Origin: an uncultured Pelagibacteraceae bacterium
GTDB taxonomy: Bacteria > Pseudomonadota > Alphaproteobacteria > Pelagibacterales > Pelagibacteraceae
Assembly: GCA_902551985.1 (NCBI GenBank)
Contig: CACDFI010000003.1
Span: 93,080-157,079, forward strand
DNA length: 64,000 bases
Direction of reading: 5' to 3'
Part shown: piece by piece, positions 1 through 7,871 of the stretch
How the letters are laid out: each line of letters starts with the position of its first letter
How positions within the stretch are numbered: the stretch's first letter is position 1
Made by a program: the position numbers and the translations under genes
Notes under the pieces: model-generated
Databases searched by the model: none
Told to the model about the DNA's origin: nothing
The model's input: only the letters and a program-made list of their open reading frames with translations

Positions 1-264
1 AGCAGATTCCCACACTTCGTGAGATATAGTTACGTCTCCAATTCTAATTGACTCGTATACTGCCTGTGAGTCAGCATTTACATATTTTACATTGTTACCC
101 ATGCTTTCAAATATTCCACCAATAACATACGCCATTACAATTTGGCTTGACCAGTTATGAGTTGGGATAACAATCGGTTTTTTACTATCCGCTGCGTTAG
201 AAATTCCTGCAAAACTTACAAGAGAAATCACTAAAGCTGATAGTAGAGATATTATTTTTCTCAT
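1..264 (-). CDS. Glycine betaine/proline-type ABC transporter substrate-binding protein, N-terminal part
   Basis: This is the first 88 codons of a leftward gene that runs off the window edge. The start is the ATG at 264-262, preceded on the minus strand by a good Shine-Dalgarno (GAAAGGGG). The product begins with a Sec signal peptide (KK-free but MRK start, then a hydrophobic stretch ending in SNAA at about residue 25), so it is periplasmic. The mature start contains PTHNWSSQIV, a Val-Asn-Ala-Asp strand and ISHEVWE, which resemble the OpuAC/ProX family that binds quaternary amines such as betaine or choline. Ligand identity cannot be judged from this fragment. It diverges from the DUF1989-GcvT gene, sharing a 147-bp intergenic region. 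Confidence 0.75.
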   Translation of the reverse strand, partial: MRKIISLLSALVISLVSFAGISNAADSKKPIVIPTHNWSSQIVMAYVIGGIFESMGNNVKYVNADSQAVYESIRIGDVTISHEVWESA

Positions 265-353
265 TATTTCCCCTTTCCTTAATATTAAGAATTAAATTAT
301 CTTCTCTATTAAAGAGACAGTCAATAAGCAAAATAGATACAAATGTATATATA

Positions 354-371
354 AAATTTATATATAAATTT
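354..371. promoter_or_regulatory. 18-bp perfect palindrome in divergent promoter region
   Basis: AAATTTATATATAAATTT is an exact palindrome lying between the divergent binding-protein gene and the DUF1989-GcvT gene. The rest of 265-411 holds only AT-rich promoter-like sequence and a second 12-bp palindrome (CTTAATATTAAG, 278-289). The core TTTATATATAAA recurs at 3144-3155 before the FAD oxidoreductase, and its left 13 bases recur at 9682-9694 before the Amt gene. It may be an operator, but in such AT-rich DNA chance is a real alternative. Confidence 0.35.
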
Positions 372-411
372 ATTGATACTTTAATATAGTTTGGGCATAT
401 TTAAATTATTT

Positions 412-2751
412 ATGCAAACTAGTTTAGCGATAAAAGAACCTGGTTTAAATGTACTACCACCTGGAGTTGAAAGATATATTGTCAATGCAGGTGGAATTAC
501 TGGAATTCAAATTTTTCCTGATGACGAAATTCAAATAATTAATAATGAAGGAAATCAAATTTGCGAAATCAATTCTTTCGATAAAAACGGAAACTCAGAA
601 TTAGGTCTTTTAAATTTAAAAGAAAATAAAAATTCTTCTGAAATAAAAAAAATACTTTTTAAAAAAGAAGAAAGTTCTATGCAGGCTTTGCTTCAACTAA
701 ACAAAAGAAATTTAAAAATTGAAAAAGCTAAGTCAGCAATATTATTTGATAGAAATACTATAGCTGGTGAAAAAATAAATTTAAAATCTAAAGATAAATG
801 TTATTGCATATTTGCAGCGCCTGCAGATGACATGCTTGTTCATGATCAAAATCCACCATCAGATTTAACAATAATTATAAAAAGAGCTAAAATTAAAAAT
901 AATGATAAAGAATTTTCATTAATACCAGATCCAATTTATGATCCAGATCATGAGGTAAATATTGATAGAAAAACTGCAACTGGCTATCAAGTCAAAGCTG
1001 GTGATTACATTCAAATTATAACACCAACAGGAAGACAATGTTCAGACTTTGTTGCTTATGATACAGCTAAATTAGAAAAAGGTTTGGAGAGAGGTCTTGA
1101 TTGGCAAACAACTAGAACTTTTATGGGTCACACTTTTCCTGGTCCAGGTTTATATTCAAAATTTTATGATACTGATCATGAACCTTTAATAGAAGTGATA
1201 AGAGATACTGTTGGTATACACGATACATTCAACTTAGCTTGTACTTCAAAATATTATGAAGACTCAGGATATTTTGGGCATGCAAATTGTTCTGATAATT
1301 TAAATGGATCTATGGAAAAATATGGAGTAGAGAAAAAAAAAGGTTGGCAGGCAATAAATCTTTTTTTTAATACATCTGCTGGAGGTCTAAATTCAGTAAC
1401 TTCAGACGAGTCATATGCAAGACCAGGTGATTATGTAATATTTAAAGCACTTAAAGATTTAACCTGTGGGACAACAGCTTGTCCTAGTGATATTGATAGC
1501 TGTAATGGATGGAACCCTACTGATATTTTTGTTAGAACTTATGAAAAAAGTAAAGAATTTACAAAATCTTATGGATTTAGAATGAAAACAGATTCAGAAA
1601 ATAAACTTACAAGGAACACAGGGTTTTACGAAAGAACTTCTAAACTAACTAGAAACTTTGTTGATGCTAGAGGTTTTTGGTTACCAAATGATTATACAAA
1701 ACATGGAGTAATTAACGAATATAATGCTTGTAGAGAAAAAGCTGTTTTAATTGATTTATCTTCTTTAAGAAAGTTTGAAATTCTTGGTCCTGATGCTGAA
1801 GAATTAATGAATTACACTTTAACTCGAAACGTTAAAAAACTTTCAGTAGGCCAAATTGTTTATTCAGCAATGTGCTATGAAAATGGGACCATGTTTGATG
1901 ATGGCACTTTATTAAAACTTAGTGATCATGGTTTTAGATGGGTTTGTGGAGATGAGTATGGTGGGGAATGGCTTAAAGAACAGGCAAAAAAGAAAAATTA
2001 TAAAGTTCATATAAAAAATTCTACAGACCAAATAAATAACCTATCTTTGCAAGGGCCAAAAAGTAGAAAAATTTTAGAAAAAATAATTTTTACACCTCCT
2101 ACACAGCCCTCTATATCTGAATTAGAATGGTTTAGATTTAGTATTTGTAGATTAGAAGAATTAAATGGAATACCATTAATTGTTTCAAGGACTGGTTATA
2201 CTGGTGAACTTGGTTTTGAAATTTGGTGTCACCCAAGCGATGCACCAACTGTTTGGGATAAAGTAATGGAAGCAGGTAAAGACGAAGGTTTGATACCTGC
2301 TGGTTTTGCTGCTTTAGATCTTTTAAGAATTGAAGCTGGTTTAATATTATTTGGTAATGAATTTGACGGGCAACAAGATCCCTTTGAAGCAGGGATCGGT
2401 TTTTCTGTACCATTAAAATCTAAAACGGAAGATTTTATAGGAAGAGAAAACCTAATTAAAAGAAAAGAAAACCCTCAAAAAAAATTAGTTGGGTTAGAAT
2501 TGATTGGTAAAGAACAAGCAAACCATGGAGACTGTGTACATATTGGAAGATCTCAAGTTGGAGTAATTACAAGTGGTTGTATTTCACCAACACTAAATAA
2601 AAATATTGCCTTATGCAGAATAGATGTAGGTCATTCAGAAATAGGAAATGAAGTTGAAATTGGAAAAATAGATGGTCACCAAAAAAGAATTCCAGCTAAA
2701 ATTGTAGGATTTCCTCATTACGATCCTAAGAAAACTAAAGTTAGATCATAA
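412..2751 (+). CDS. DUF1989-aminomethyltransferase (GcvT) fusion protein
   Basis: The protein is about 779 residues. I chose ATG 412 over the in-frame TTG at 391 because the TTG adds only seven residues. An N-terminal part (about 1-170) looks like a weak first copy of a DUF1989-type fold. A clear DUF1989 (urea-carboxylase-associated) domain follows at about 185-380, with Cys-rich segments such as CTSKYY and CGTTACPSDIDSCNGW that could bind metal. The C-terminal half (about 410-775) is a GcvT-type tetrahydrofolate-dependent aminomethyltransferase with SRTGYTGELGFEIW and RIEAGLILFGNEFD. GcvT-family proteins move one-carbon units from methylated amines to folate. The position upstream of a SoxB-like oxidoreductase suggests a role in demethylating an N-methyl amino acid. 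Substrate is not determined. Confidence 0.8.
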   Translation: MQTSLAIKEPGLNVLPPGVERYIVNAGGITGIQIFPDDEIQIINNEGNQICEINSFDKNGNSELGLLNLKENKNSSEIKKILFKKEESSMQALLQLNKRNLKIEKAKSAILFDRNTIAGEKINLKSKDKCYCIFAAPADDMLVHDQNPPSDLTIIIKRAKIKNNDKEFSLIPDPIYDPDHEVNIDRKTATGYQVKAGDYIQIITPTGRQCSDFVAYDTAKLEKGLERGLDWQTTRTFMGHTFPGPGLYSKFYDTDHEPLIEVIRDTVGIHDTFNLACTSKYYEDSGYFGHANCSDNLNGSMEKYGVEKKKGWQAINLFFNTSAGGLNSVTSDESYARPGDYVIFKALKDLTCGTTACPSDIDSCNGWNPTDIFVRTYEKSKEFTKSYGFRMKTDSENKLTRNTGFYERTSKLTRNFVDARGFWLPNDYTKHGVINEYNACREKAVLIDLSSLRKFEILGPDAEELMNYTLTRNVKKLSVGQIVYSAMCYENGTMFDDGTLLKLSDHGFRWVCGDEYGGEWLKEQAKKKNYKVHIKNSTDQINNLSLQGPKSRKILEKIIFTPPTQPSISELEWFRFSICRLEELNGIPLIVSRTGYTGELGFEIWCHPSDAPTVWDKVMEAGKDEGLIPAGFAALDLLRIEAGLILFGNEFDGQQDPFEAGIGFSVPLKSKTEDFIGRENLIKRKENPQKKLVGLELIGKEQANHGDCVHIGRSQVGVITSGCISPTLNKNIALCRIDVGHSEIGNEVEIGKIDGHQKRIPAKIVGFPHYDPKKTKVRS

Positions 2752-3101
2752 TGCCTAAATCAACAAAAGATCTATTAGAATTTTGGGAAGATCAAATGAA
2801 ACTTTCACATACTTCTAGCAACTACTTTTTTAGAAAATCACCTTCACACTATCATATGATGCTGCTTGTAATGTCTGCATTTAAATTAAAGCAAAATCTA
2901 TCTGTAGAAGAATTAAAAACAAAATTATTTAAAACTTCACGACCAAAATCTGCTTTAATTATTAATGAGGCATGTGAAAAAGGGTTTTTTTATTTAGAGA
3001 AAACCTCAGAAGATCAAAGAAAAAAATATATTAAACCAAGCACCTCATTTATTGAGGAATTTAACGATTATTTGTCAACTCTTAAGAATTTAAGTTTTTA
3101 A
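2751..3101 (+). CDS. Small MarR-like winged-helix regulator (putative)
   Basis: This 116-residue protein starts within the stop codon of the preceding gene (1-bp overlap, TAATG), so the two are co-translated. Residues about 25-110 read as a winged-helix fold: a helix with HYHMMLLVMSAF, then SVEELKTKLF and SRPKSALIINEACEKGFFYLEK, followed by a wing and an amphipathic C-terminal helix. That pattern fits MarR-type regulators, although the similarity is loose and no ligand pocket is obvious. Being inside the nitrogen cluster, it is a reasonable candidate local regulator, perhaps of the AT-rich palindromes nearby. That link is inference. Confidence 0.5.
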   Translation: MPKSTKDLLEFWEDQMKLSHTSSNYFFRKSPSHYHMMLLVMSAFKLKQNLSVEELKTKLFKTSRPKSALIINEACEKGFFYLEKTSEDQRKKYIKPSTSFIEEFNDYLSTLKNLSF

Positions 3102-3142
3102 TGGTTTATAACTTTAAGGTTGTATAACTTTTTATTTCTAAA

Positions 3143-3156
3143 TTTTATATATAAAA
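3143..3156. promoter_or_regulatory. AT palindrome before FAD oxidoreductase gene
   Basis: TTTTATATATAAAA is an exact palindrome in the 97-bp gap upstream of the oxidoreductase gene. It shares the core TTTATATATAAA with 354-371. The gap also holds a further AT-rich segment (ATTATATATTTAA) just after it. It could be a promoter element or operator. Confidence 0.3.
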
Positions 3157-3198
3157 AAAATTATATATTTAACCTCTTCCAAAAAATAATGTTTCATC

Positions 3199-4524
3199 AT
3201 GTCATTGCCGACAAAAGCTAAAGTAGTAATAGTTGGTGGAGGAATTCACGGACTAAGTACTGCTTGGAAATTATCTGAAACATATAAAAATCCTAACGAC
3301 GTTGTTGTGCTCGAGAAAAAAGATACTGCTTCTGGAGCAAGTGGAATTGCTTGTGGTGTTGTGAGAAATAATTACTTCCAACCTGCAATGAGAGAATTGA
3401 TGGCCCATTCTGTGAGTATATGGGAAAGTGATGCGAAAGCTTTTAAATATAATCCAGTTGGTTACATGCAGATTTCACCAGAAGTTATGCATAAAGATGT
3501 AGCTAGTATTTATGAACAACAAAAAGCAATAGGTTATGAATCTGTATTCGTTGAAGGTGAAAAAGATTGCATGAAATACATGAAAGGTATTTTTGATGAT
3601 TGGCAAGCAGAAGGTATTACCTCTGTATTGCATGAAAAAAAAGGTGGTTATGCTTTCAATAAAGACTCAATTAAAGCTCTTGAGAAAAAAGCAAATTCAA
3701 ACGGTGTAAATGTACATAAAGGTGTAAAAGTTACTGGTTTTAAAAGAGGTAGTAACAGTAATGCAATTACGGGTGTTGTAACAGACCAAGGTACAATAGA
3801 TTGCGATCAAGTAGTAATAGGTGCGGGTCCCTGGGTAAGAGACTTTTGGAATATGTTAGAACTACCAAAGACTACCGAAATAAAAGGTAAAGATGGAAAG
3901 ATGCATGAAGTGGATATGTGGAAGTACTGGTTTTTACAAGAAGGAGTTTTAGGTGTTGATGCCGATTATTTAAAAACAAACGATGGTAAACCTCCTCCAG
4001 TAATTCATGTGGATACAGATGCACCGCTTTATTCAGATATGAATGGAAAATTAATAACTGATGAACTTTGGGGAATATACTACAAACCTGATATAGAGGG
4101 ATTGGGTGTGCAAGGAGGTACGTCACCTTATGTAGTACAAAAACATTTTGATCAAGTTAATGTTGATCCTTATGGAATTGAGTCACCTGAATTTCAAACA
4201 ACAGATAAGTTTTCAGATATGTGGACAGCAGCATTAGCACATATTCAAAAAAGATTTGTTGGAAAATCAAACCTGTATAGAAAAGGACCATCTGGTGGCC
4301 TTGGATGTTTAACTCCTGACTCATTTCCAATTTTTGACAGATTTTTTGAAAATGTTTACATGATTGCTGATGCCAATCATGGATATAAAATGTTAGGTGT
4401 TGGTCATTTAGTTGCGCAGGAAGTTTTAGGGAAAGAAAGCGAATTATTGAAACCTTTTAGATTCAATCGATACGCGAAAGGAGAACTTCATCCAACGTCT
4501 AATAGTCCGTTTCCATGGAGTTAA
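3199..4524 (+). CDS. FAD-dependent oxidoreductase, sarcosine oxidase beta / N-methylglutamate dehydrogenase subunit A-like
   Basis: The protein is 441 residues and belongs to the DAO family. A Rossmann FAD-binding motif (VVIVGGGIHGLSTAW) lies at residues 9-23, followed by ASGASGIACGVVRNNY, typical of SoxB-like enzymes near the flavin. The C-terminal half contains GPSGGLGCLTPDSFPIFD and ANHGYKMLGVGH, matching the family's substrate/flavin closing segment. In the methylamine pathway the SoxB-like MgdA subunit oxidises N-methylglutamate. Here the canonical SoxD, SoxA and SoxG partner genes are not adjacent. Instead the DUF1989-GcvT protein lies upstream, and a glutamine-synthetase-like gene follows after 66 bp. 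Oxidative N-demethylation is likely from family and context; the exact substrate (N-methylglutamate, sarcosine or other) is inferred. Confidence 0.75.
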   Translation: MSLPTKAKVVIVGGGIHGLSTAWKLSETYKNPNDVVVLEKKDTASGASGIACGVVRNNYFQPAMRELMAHSVSIWESDAKAFKYNPVGYMQISPEVMHKDVASIYEQQKAIGYESVFVEGEKDCMKYMKGIFDDWQAEGITSVLHEKKGGYAFNKDSIKALEKKANSNGVNVHKGVKVTGFKRGSNSNAITGVVTDQGTIDCDQVVIGAGPWVRDFWNMLELPKTTEIKGKDGKMHEVDMWKYWFLQEGVLGVDADYLKTNDGKPPPVIHVDTDAPLYSDMNGKLITDELWGIYYKPDIEGLGVQGGTSPYVVQKHFDQVNVDPYGIESPEFQTTDKFSDMWTAALAHIQKRFVGKSNLYRKGPSGGLGCLTPDSFPIFDRFFENVYMIADANHGYKMLGVGHLVAQEVLGKESELLKPFRFNRYAKGELHPTSNSPFPWS

Positions 4525-4527
4525 TTT

Positions 4528-4553
4528 ATCTGAGTAGACAGATGTTTTATTTT
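4528..4553 (+). terminator. Weak terminator/attenuator-like hairpin
   Basis: ATCTG (4528-4532) pairs with CAGAT (4539-4543) across a 6-nt loop and is followed by a U-rich run (GTTTTATTTT). The stem is short, so it would at most attenuate read-through from the oxidoreductase gene into the ligase gene. Confidence 0.3.
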
Positions 4554-4590
4554 CAGTTAACTTTTTGGACTAAAAATTCTTAGGGGGAAT

Positions 4591-6060
4591 ATGACTGATC
4601 TAGAAAAACATGTAAATCAACCAGGCAGAGCAAAGTTAGTAAAAAAAGTTAGAGAAAAAATTAATGAATTAGGAATAACTTATATTTATTATCAATTTAT
4701 TTCAGTAACAGGTAGAGTTGTAGGAAAAGGGATACCCGCTGATCACTGGGAAAGAACCGCAGAAAAAGGCTTTCAATTAGTTTATGGAGCAACAGCAAAT
4801 TTATTTTTAGACAGGCACAACAATTACATTGGTTATGGACCTGAAGCAATGGAACTAGTTGGAATTCCAGATCCAGAAACATTTGTTCAATTACCTTGGG
4901 ATAAAAGAGTTGGAAGAGTATTTGTTACATGTTTTAGAAATAGAGAAGAGAGAAAAAATCCAGGAGGTCATTTAACTTCTGATTGCAGAGGAAATTTAAG
5001 AATTTTCATGGACGAATTTAAAAAGAAGCATGGTTTAGAATTAAGAGTTGGAACAGAGCCTGAAATGATGTGGTTAACCAAAAATGAAGATGGCACACCA
5101 ACGGGAAAAGGTTTTTCAAAACCATTTTGTTATCATATAGATCAATTTGAATCATTAAGACCTGTATTTATGAAAGTAATTGAATATTCAAAGGCAATGG
5201 GTCTAGACATGATACAAGGAGATCATGAGGATGCTCCAGGACAATTAGAGCTTAATTGGACATACGATAATGTCTTGAGAAACGCTGATAGATTATCAAC
5301 ATATAGACAAATATGTGCTCAAGTTGCTAGAGAGCACAATCTAATAGCTTGTTTTATGACAAAACCATTTATGGGTGTATCTGCTAGCGGTTGCCATACA
5401 AACATGTCTTTATGGAAAGGTGGAAAAGTTTCAGTTAACAAGTTAGGAAACAAAAAGCTTCCAGGTGTTGAGGAAGTCTTCAGTTATGTTTCAGGTGGAA
5501 CTAATACATTTATGCCTGATACAAAAGATATGCAGTTGCCAGGAAAAATTGGTCTACAATCAATTGCTGGTATTATGAAACACTTGCCTGCTTTAACAGC
5601 TCTTGGATCATCAACTGTAAATTCTTACAGAAGATTATGGGATCAAGGATTTTGGGCTCCAGTTTATGCAGACTGGGGATATCAAAATAGAACATGTGGG
5701 TTAAGAGTTTCTGCTCCAGGAAGATTTGAATATAGATCAGTTGACTCAATGCATAATCCTTATTTGCTTGGTGCGGCTTTACTCAAAGCATGTGATGAAG
5801 GTATTACAAAAAAAATGAAACCAGCAAAACCAGAATCTAGAAACATCTATGAAGCTCAAAAAGCTGGTAAAGATGTAAAAAAATTACCTTTAAGTCTAGG
5901 AGAAGCTCTTGATAGACTTGCTGAGGATGAAGTGATCAAATCTGCAATGCCAGATGAAATGTATAAAGTCTTTCACTGGTATAAAAATGATGAGTGGGAA
6001 AGATTTCTTGGTGCAACAACTCAATGGGATCTTGATACTTATCTGGATTGTTTACCATAA
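4591..6060 (+). CDS. Glutamine synthetase family protein, paralogue A (gamma-glutamyl-amide ligase)
   Basis: The protein has 489 residues and a strong Shine-Dalgarno (AGGGGGA) 3 nt before ATG. It has the glutamine synthetase fold: an N-terminal beta-grasp domain (about 20-115) ending in PWDKRVGRVFV, then the catalytic domain with TEPEMMWL, DHEDAPGQLELNW, SGCHTNMSLW and the Arg-containing NRTCGLRVSAPGRFEYR. These match the metal-, ammonia- and glutamate-binding segments of the family. Family enzymes ligate ammonia or an alkylamine to glutamate using ATP. It differs clearly from the second copy at 14586 in length and motifs (EPEMMW here, ECEYFL there). It heads the first glutamate-synthase-like set, with 24 bp to the next gene. 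Which amine it uses is unknown. Confidence 0.8.
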   Translation: MTDLEKHVNQPGRAKLVKKVREKINELGITYIYYQFISVTGRVVGKGIPADHWERTAEKGFQLVYGATANLFLDRHNNYIGYGPEAMELVGIPDPETFVQLPWDKRVGRVFVTCFRNREERKNPGGHLTSDCRGNLRIFMDEFKKKHGLELRVGTEPEMMWLTKNEDGTPTGKGFSKPFCYHIDQFESLRPVFMKVIEYSKAMGLDMIQGDHEDAPGQLELNWTYDNVLRNADRLSTYRQICAQVAREHNLIACFMTKPFMGVSASGCHTNMSLWKGGKVSVNKLGNKKLPGVEEVFSYVSGGTNTFMPDTKDMQLPGKIGLQSIAGIMKHLPALTALGSSTVNSYRRLWDQGFWAPVYADWGYQNRTCGLRVSAPGRFEYRSVDSMHNPYLLGAALLKACDEGITKKMKPAKPESRNIYEAQKAGKDVKKLPLSLGEALDRLAEDEVIKSAMPDEMYKVFHWYKNDEWERFLGATTQWDLDTYLDCLP

Positions 6061-6084
6061 GGAAAAATTATAGGAGATAAAACA

Positions 6085-7029
6085 ATGTGCGGAATTGCTG
6101 GACTAATTCATAGAGGAAAATCTTCAAACGTTGGCCAAGAACTTCAAGGAATGCTTCAAGCATTAAAGCATAGAGGCGAAGACTCTACTGGTTATGCTCT
6201 TTATGGGGATACAGACGGTCAAAACTTTATTATGAGATTTAAGGTTGGTGAAAATGTTGGTGAAGGCAGTTCTTCGGTAATGGAAGATGTATCAGTTTAC
6301 GATGAAAGAAAAAAAATTGTTGATAGTTATATTTCTCAAATGGGAGCAAAGATTGTTAAAGAAGAAAGAACACTACCCTATTCTCTAAGATATGAGATTG
6401 ACTATGACAAAGGAGATTTGCTTGAATTTTCTCAGAAAATAGAGAGTATTCCTGGAGTTGAAATCCTTTCAATGGGAAAATCTCTGGAAGTTATTAAAGA
6501 TTTAGGTAATGCAAAAGCTGTTTGTGATAGATACAATTTAGGTGATCTTGTTGGTACTCACGCAATTGGACATGCTAGAATGGCAACAGAGTCTGGTGTA
6601 GACATTAAATCTGCTCACCCATTTTGGGGCTACCCTTTCAGTGATGTTTCGGTCGTACACAATGGTCAATTAACTAATTATTGGAATAATAGAAGAATTT
6701 TAGAAAACAAAGGAATGAGATTTATGTCAGAATGTGACTCTGAATTGATAGCAGTCTACTTAGCAGAAAAAATGAGAAATGGAGCTACACTTGAAGAAGG
6801 TATGAAAGATAGTTTATCTGGACTTGATGGAGTATTCACTTACTTTGTTGCAACAAAAAATTCACTTGGAATGGCTAAAGACACTATGGCAGCAAAACCA
6901 TTAGTTTTATATGAGTCAGATGATTTAGTTGCGATGGGATCAGAAGAAATAGCAATCAGATCTGTTCTTCCTCAAGAAATTGATACTTATGATCCATTTG
7001 ATGGAGAGGTTAAAGTATGGCAAATTTAA
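6085..7029 (+). CDS. Class II glutamine amidotransferase, MgsA/GlxB-like (set 1)
   Basis: This 314-residue protein begins MCGIAGLIHRG, so after Met removal Cys2 is the N-terminal nucleophile of class II (Ntn) amidotransferases. Other family segments are LKHRGEDSTGYALY, the RMATESG stretch, SVVHNGQLTNY and CDSELIAVYL. In the N-methylglutamate pathway this subunit releases the amine from a gamma-glutamyl amide and passes it to the synthase subunit. It is the first of three split glutamate-synthase-like subunits, each overlapping the next. The start of the following gene lies 13 bp inside this one, which implies translational coupling. A charged insertion at about 55-130 separates the two conserved halves and is also present in the second copy. 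Confidence 0.85.
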   Translation: MCGIAGLIHRGKSSNVGQELQGMLQALKHRGEDSTGYALYGDTDGQNFIMRFKVGENVGEGSSSVMEDVSVYDERKKIVDSYISQMGAKIVKEERTLPYSLRYEIDYDKGDLLEFSQKIESIPGVEILSMGKSLEVIKDLGNAKAVCDRYNLGDLVGTHAIGHARMATESGVDIKSAHPFWGYPFSDVSVVHNGQLTNYWNNRRILENKGMRFMSECDSELIAVYLAEKMRNGATLEEGMKDSLSGLDGVFTYFVATKNSLGMAKDTMAAKPLVLYESDDLVAMGSEEIAIRSVLPQEIDTYDPFDGEVKVWQI

Positions 7030-7871
7030 AAACAACTGAGAAAAAAACTAAAGCTCAATCTATGGGACTTCACACTGAGGTTCTTACAGGGAAAACACAA
7101 CAAAAGTTTTTTAATCCAGATGAAGCAGAAAACTTTTATTATTGGGGAACATACGATGTAGATTTTAATAAAAGAACTGAGCTTGATGTAAATGATATGG
7201 ATTGCAAAGAGGCAAATAAAAAAATTGATGAATTGATGAGTCAGGGTTATGGAACAATTGTAATTAAAAATCCACAAGGAAAACATAGTTTGGGTGTTGG
7301 AATTTTAAATAAATTAAACTTAATTTTTGAGGGAAGTTTGGGTTATTTTGGAGTTGGTTCTATAGATGGTCCTACAGTAAGAGTTAATGGAAGAGTTGGA
7401 TGGTCGTGTGCAGAAAATATGATGGCTGGAAAAGTTGTAATAGAAAAAAATGCAGGATCGTGTTTTGGAGCAGCAGTAAGAGGTGGAGATTTAATTTGCA
7501 AAGGAAGCGTTGGTGCAAGAACAGGTATTGACCAAAAAGGTGGAACAATAATAATTGGTGGTGACGCTGGCGCTTTTACAGGATTTATGATGCAAAGAGG
7601 AAGAATAGTAGTTTTAGGTAATGTAGGTATAAATCTTGGAGACTCTATGTATGATGGAACAATCTATGTTGGGGGAAAAATTGGATCATATGGAAGTGAT
7701 GCGATTGAGTCACCTATGACAAAAAGTGATATAGATTGGTTAAAAAGAAAACTTAAAGTCGCTGAAATTGGCGAAAATTTTGATGTTTCTAAAATGACTA
7801 AAGTCGTTGCGGGTAAAAAACTTTGGAATTATGACGCTTTAGAACCAACTGAGAAAAAAGGAGCTATATAA
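7017..7871 (+). CDS. GXGXG beta-helix subunit of glutamate-synthase-like enzyme, MgsB/GlxC-like (set 1)
   Basis: The protein is 284 residues. From about residue 75 it shows the right-handed beta-helix GXGXG pattern of the C-terminal domain of glutamate synthase: repeated Gly-rich turns such as NGRVGWSCAENMMAGKVV, GAAVRGGDLICKGSVGAR and GRIVVLGNVGINLGDSMYDG. In full-length glutamate synthase this domain is structural and couples the amidotransferase and synthase domains. Here it is a separate subunit encoded between them. It has an N-terminal extension of roughly 55-60 residues not found in the paralogue at 12544. It overlaps both neighbours (13 bp upstream, 1 bp downstream). Confidence 0.85.
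   Translation: MANLKTTEKKTKAQSMGLHTEVLTGKTQQKFFNPDEAENFYYWGTYDVDFNKRTELDVNDMDCKEANKKIDELMSQGYGTIVIKNPQGKHSLGVGILNKLNLIFEGSLGYFGVGSIDGPTVRVNGRVGWSCAENMMAGKVVIEKNAGSCFGAAVRGGDLICKGSVGARTGIDQKGGTIIIGGDAGAFTGFMMQRGRIVVLGNVGINLGDSMYDGTIYVGGKIGSYGSDAIESPMTKSDIDWLKRKLKVAEIGENFDVSKMTKVVAGKKLWNYDALEPTEKKGAI

Noticed and set aside
391..411. TTG 391 as start of the DUF1989-GcvT gene
   Set aside because: ATG 412 in frame is a more likely start, and the added residues are not conserved-looking.
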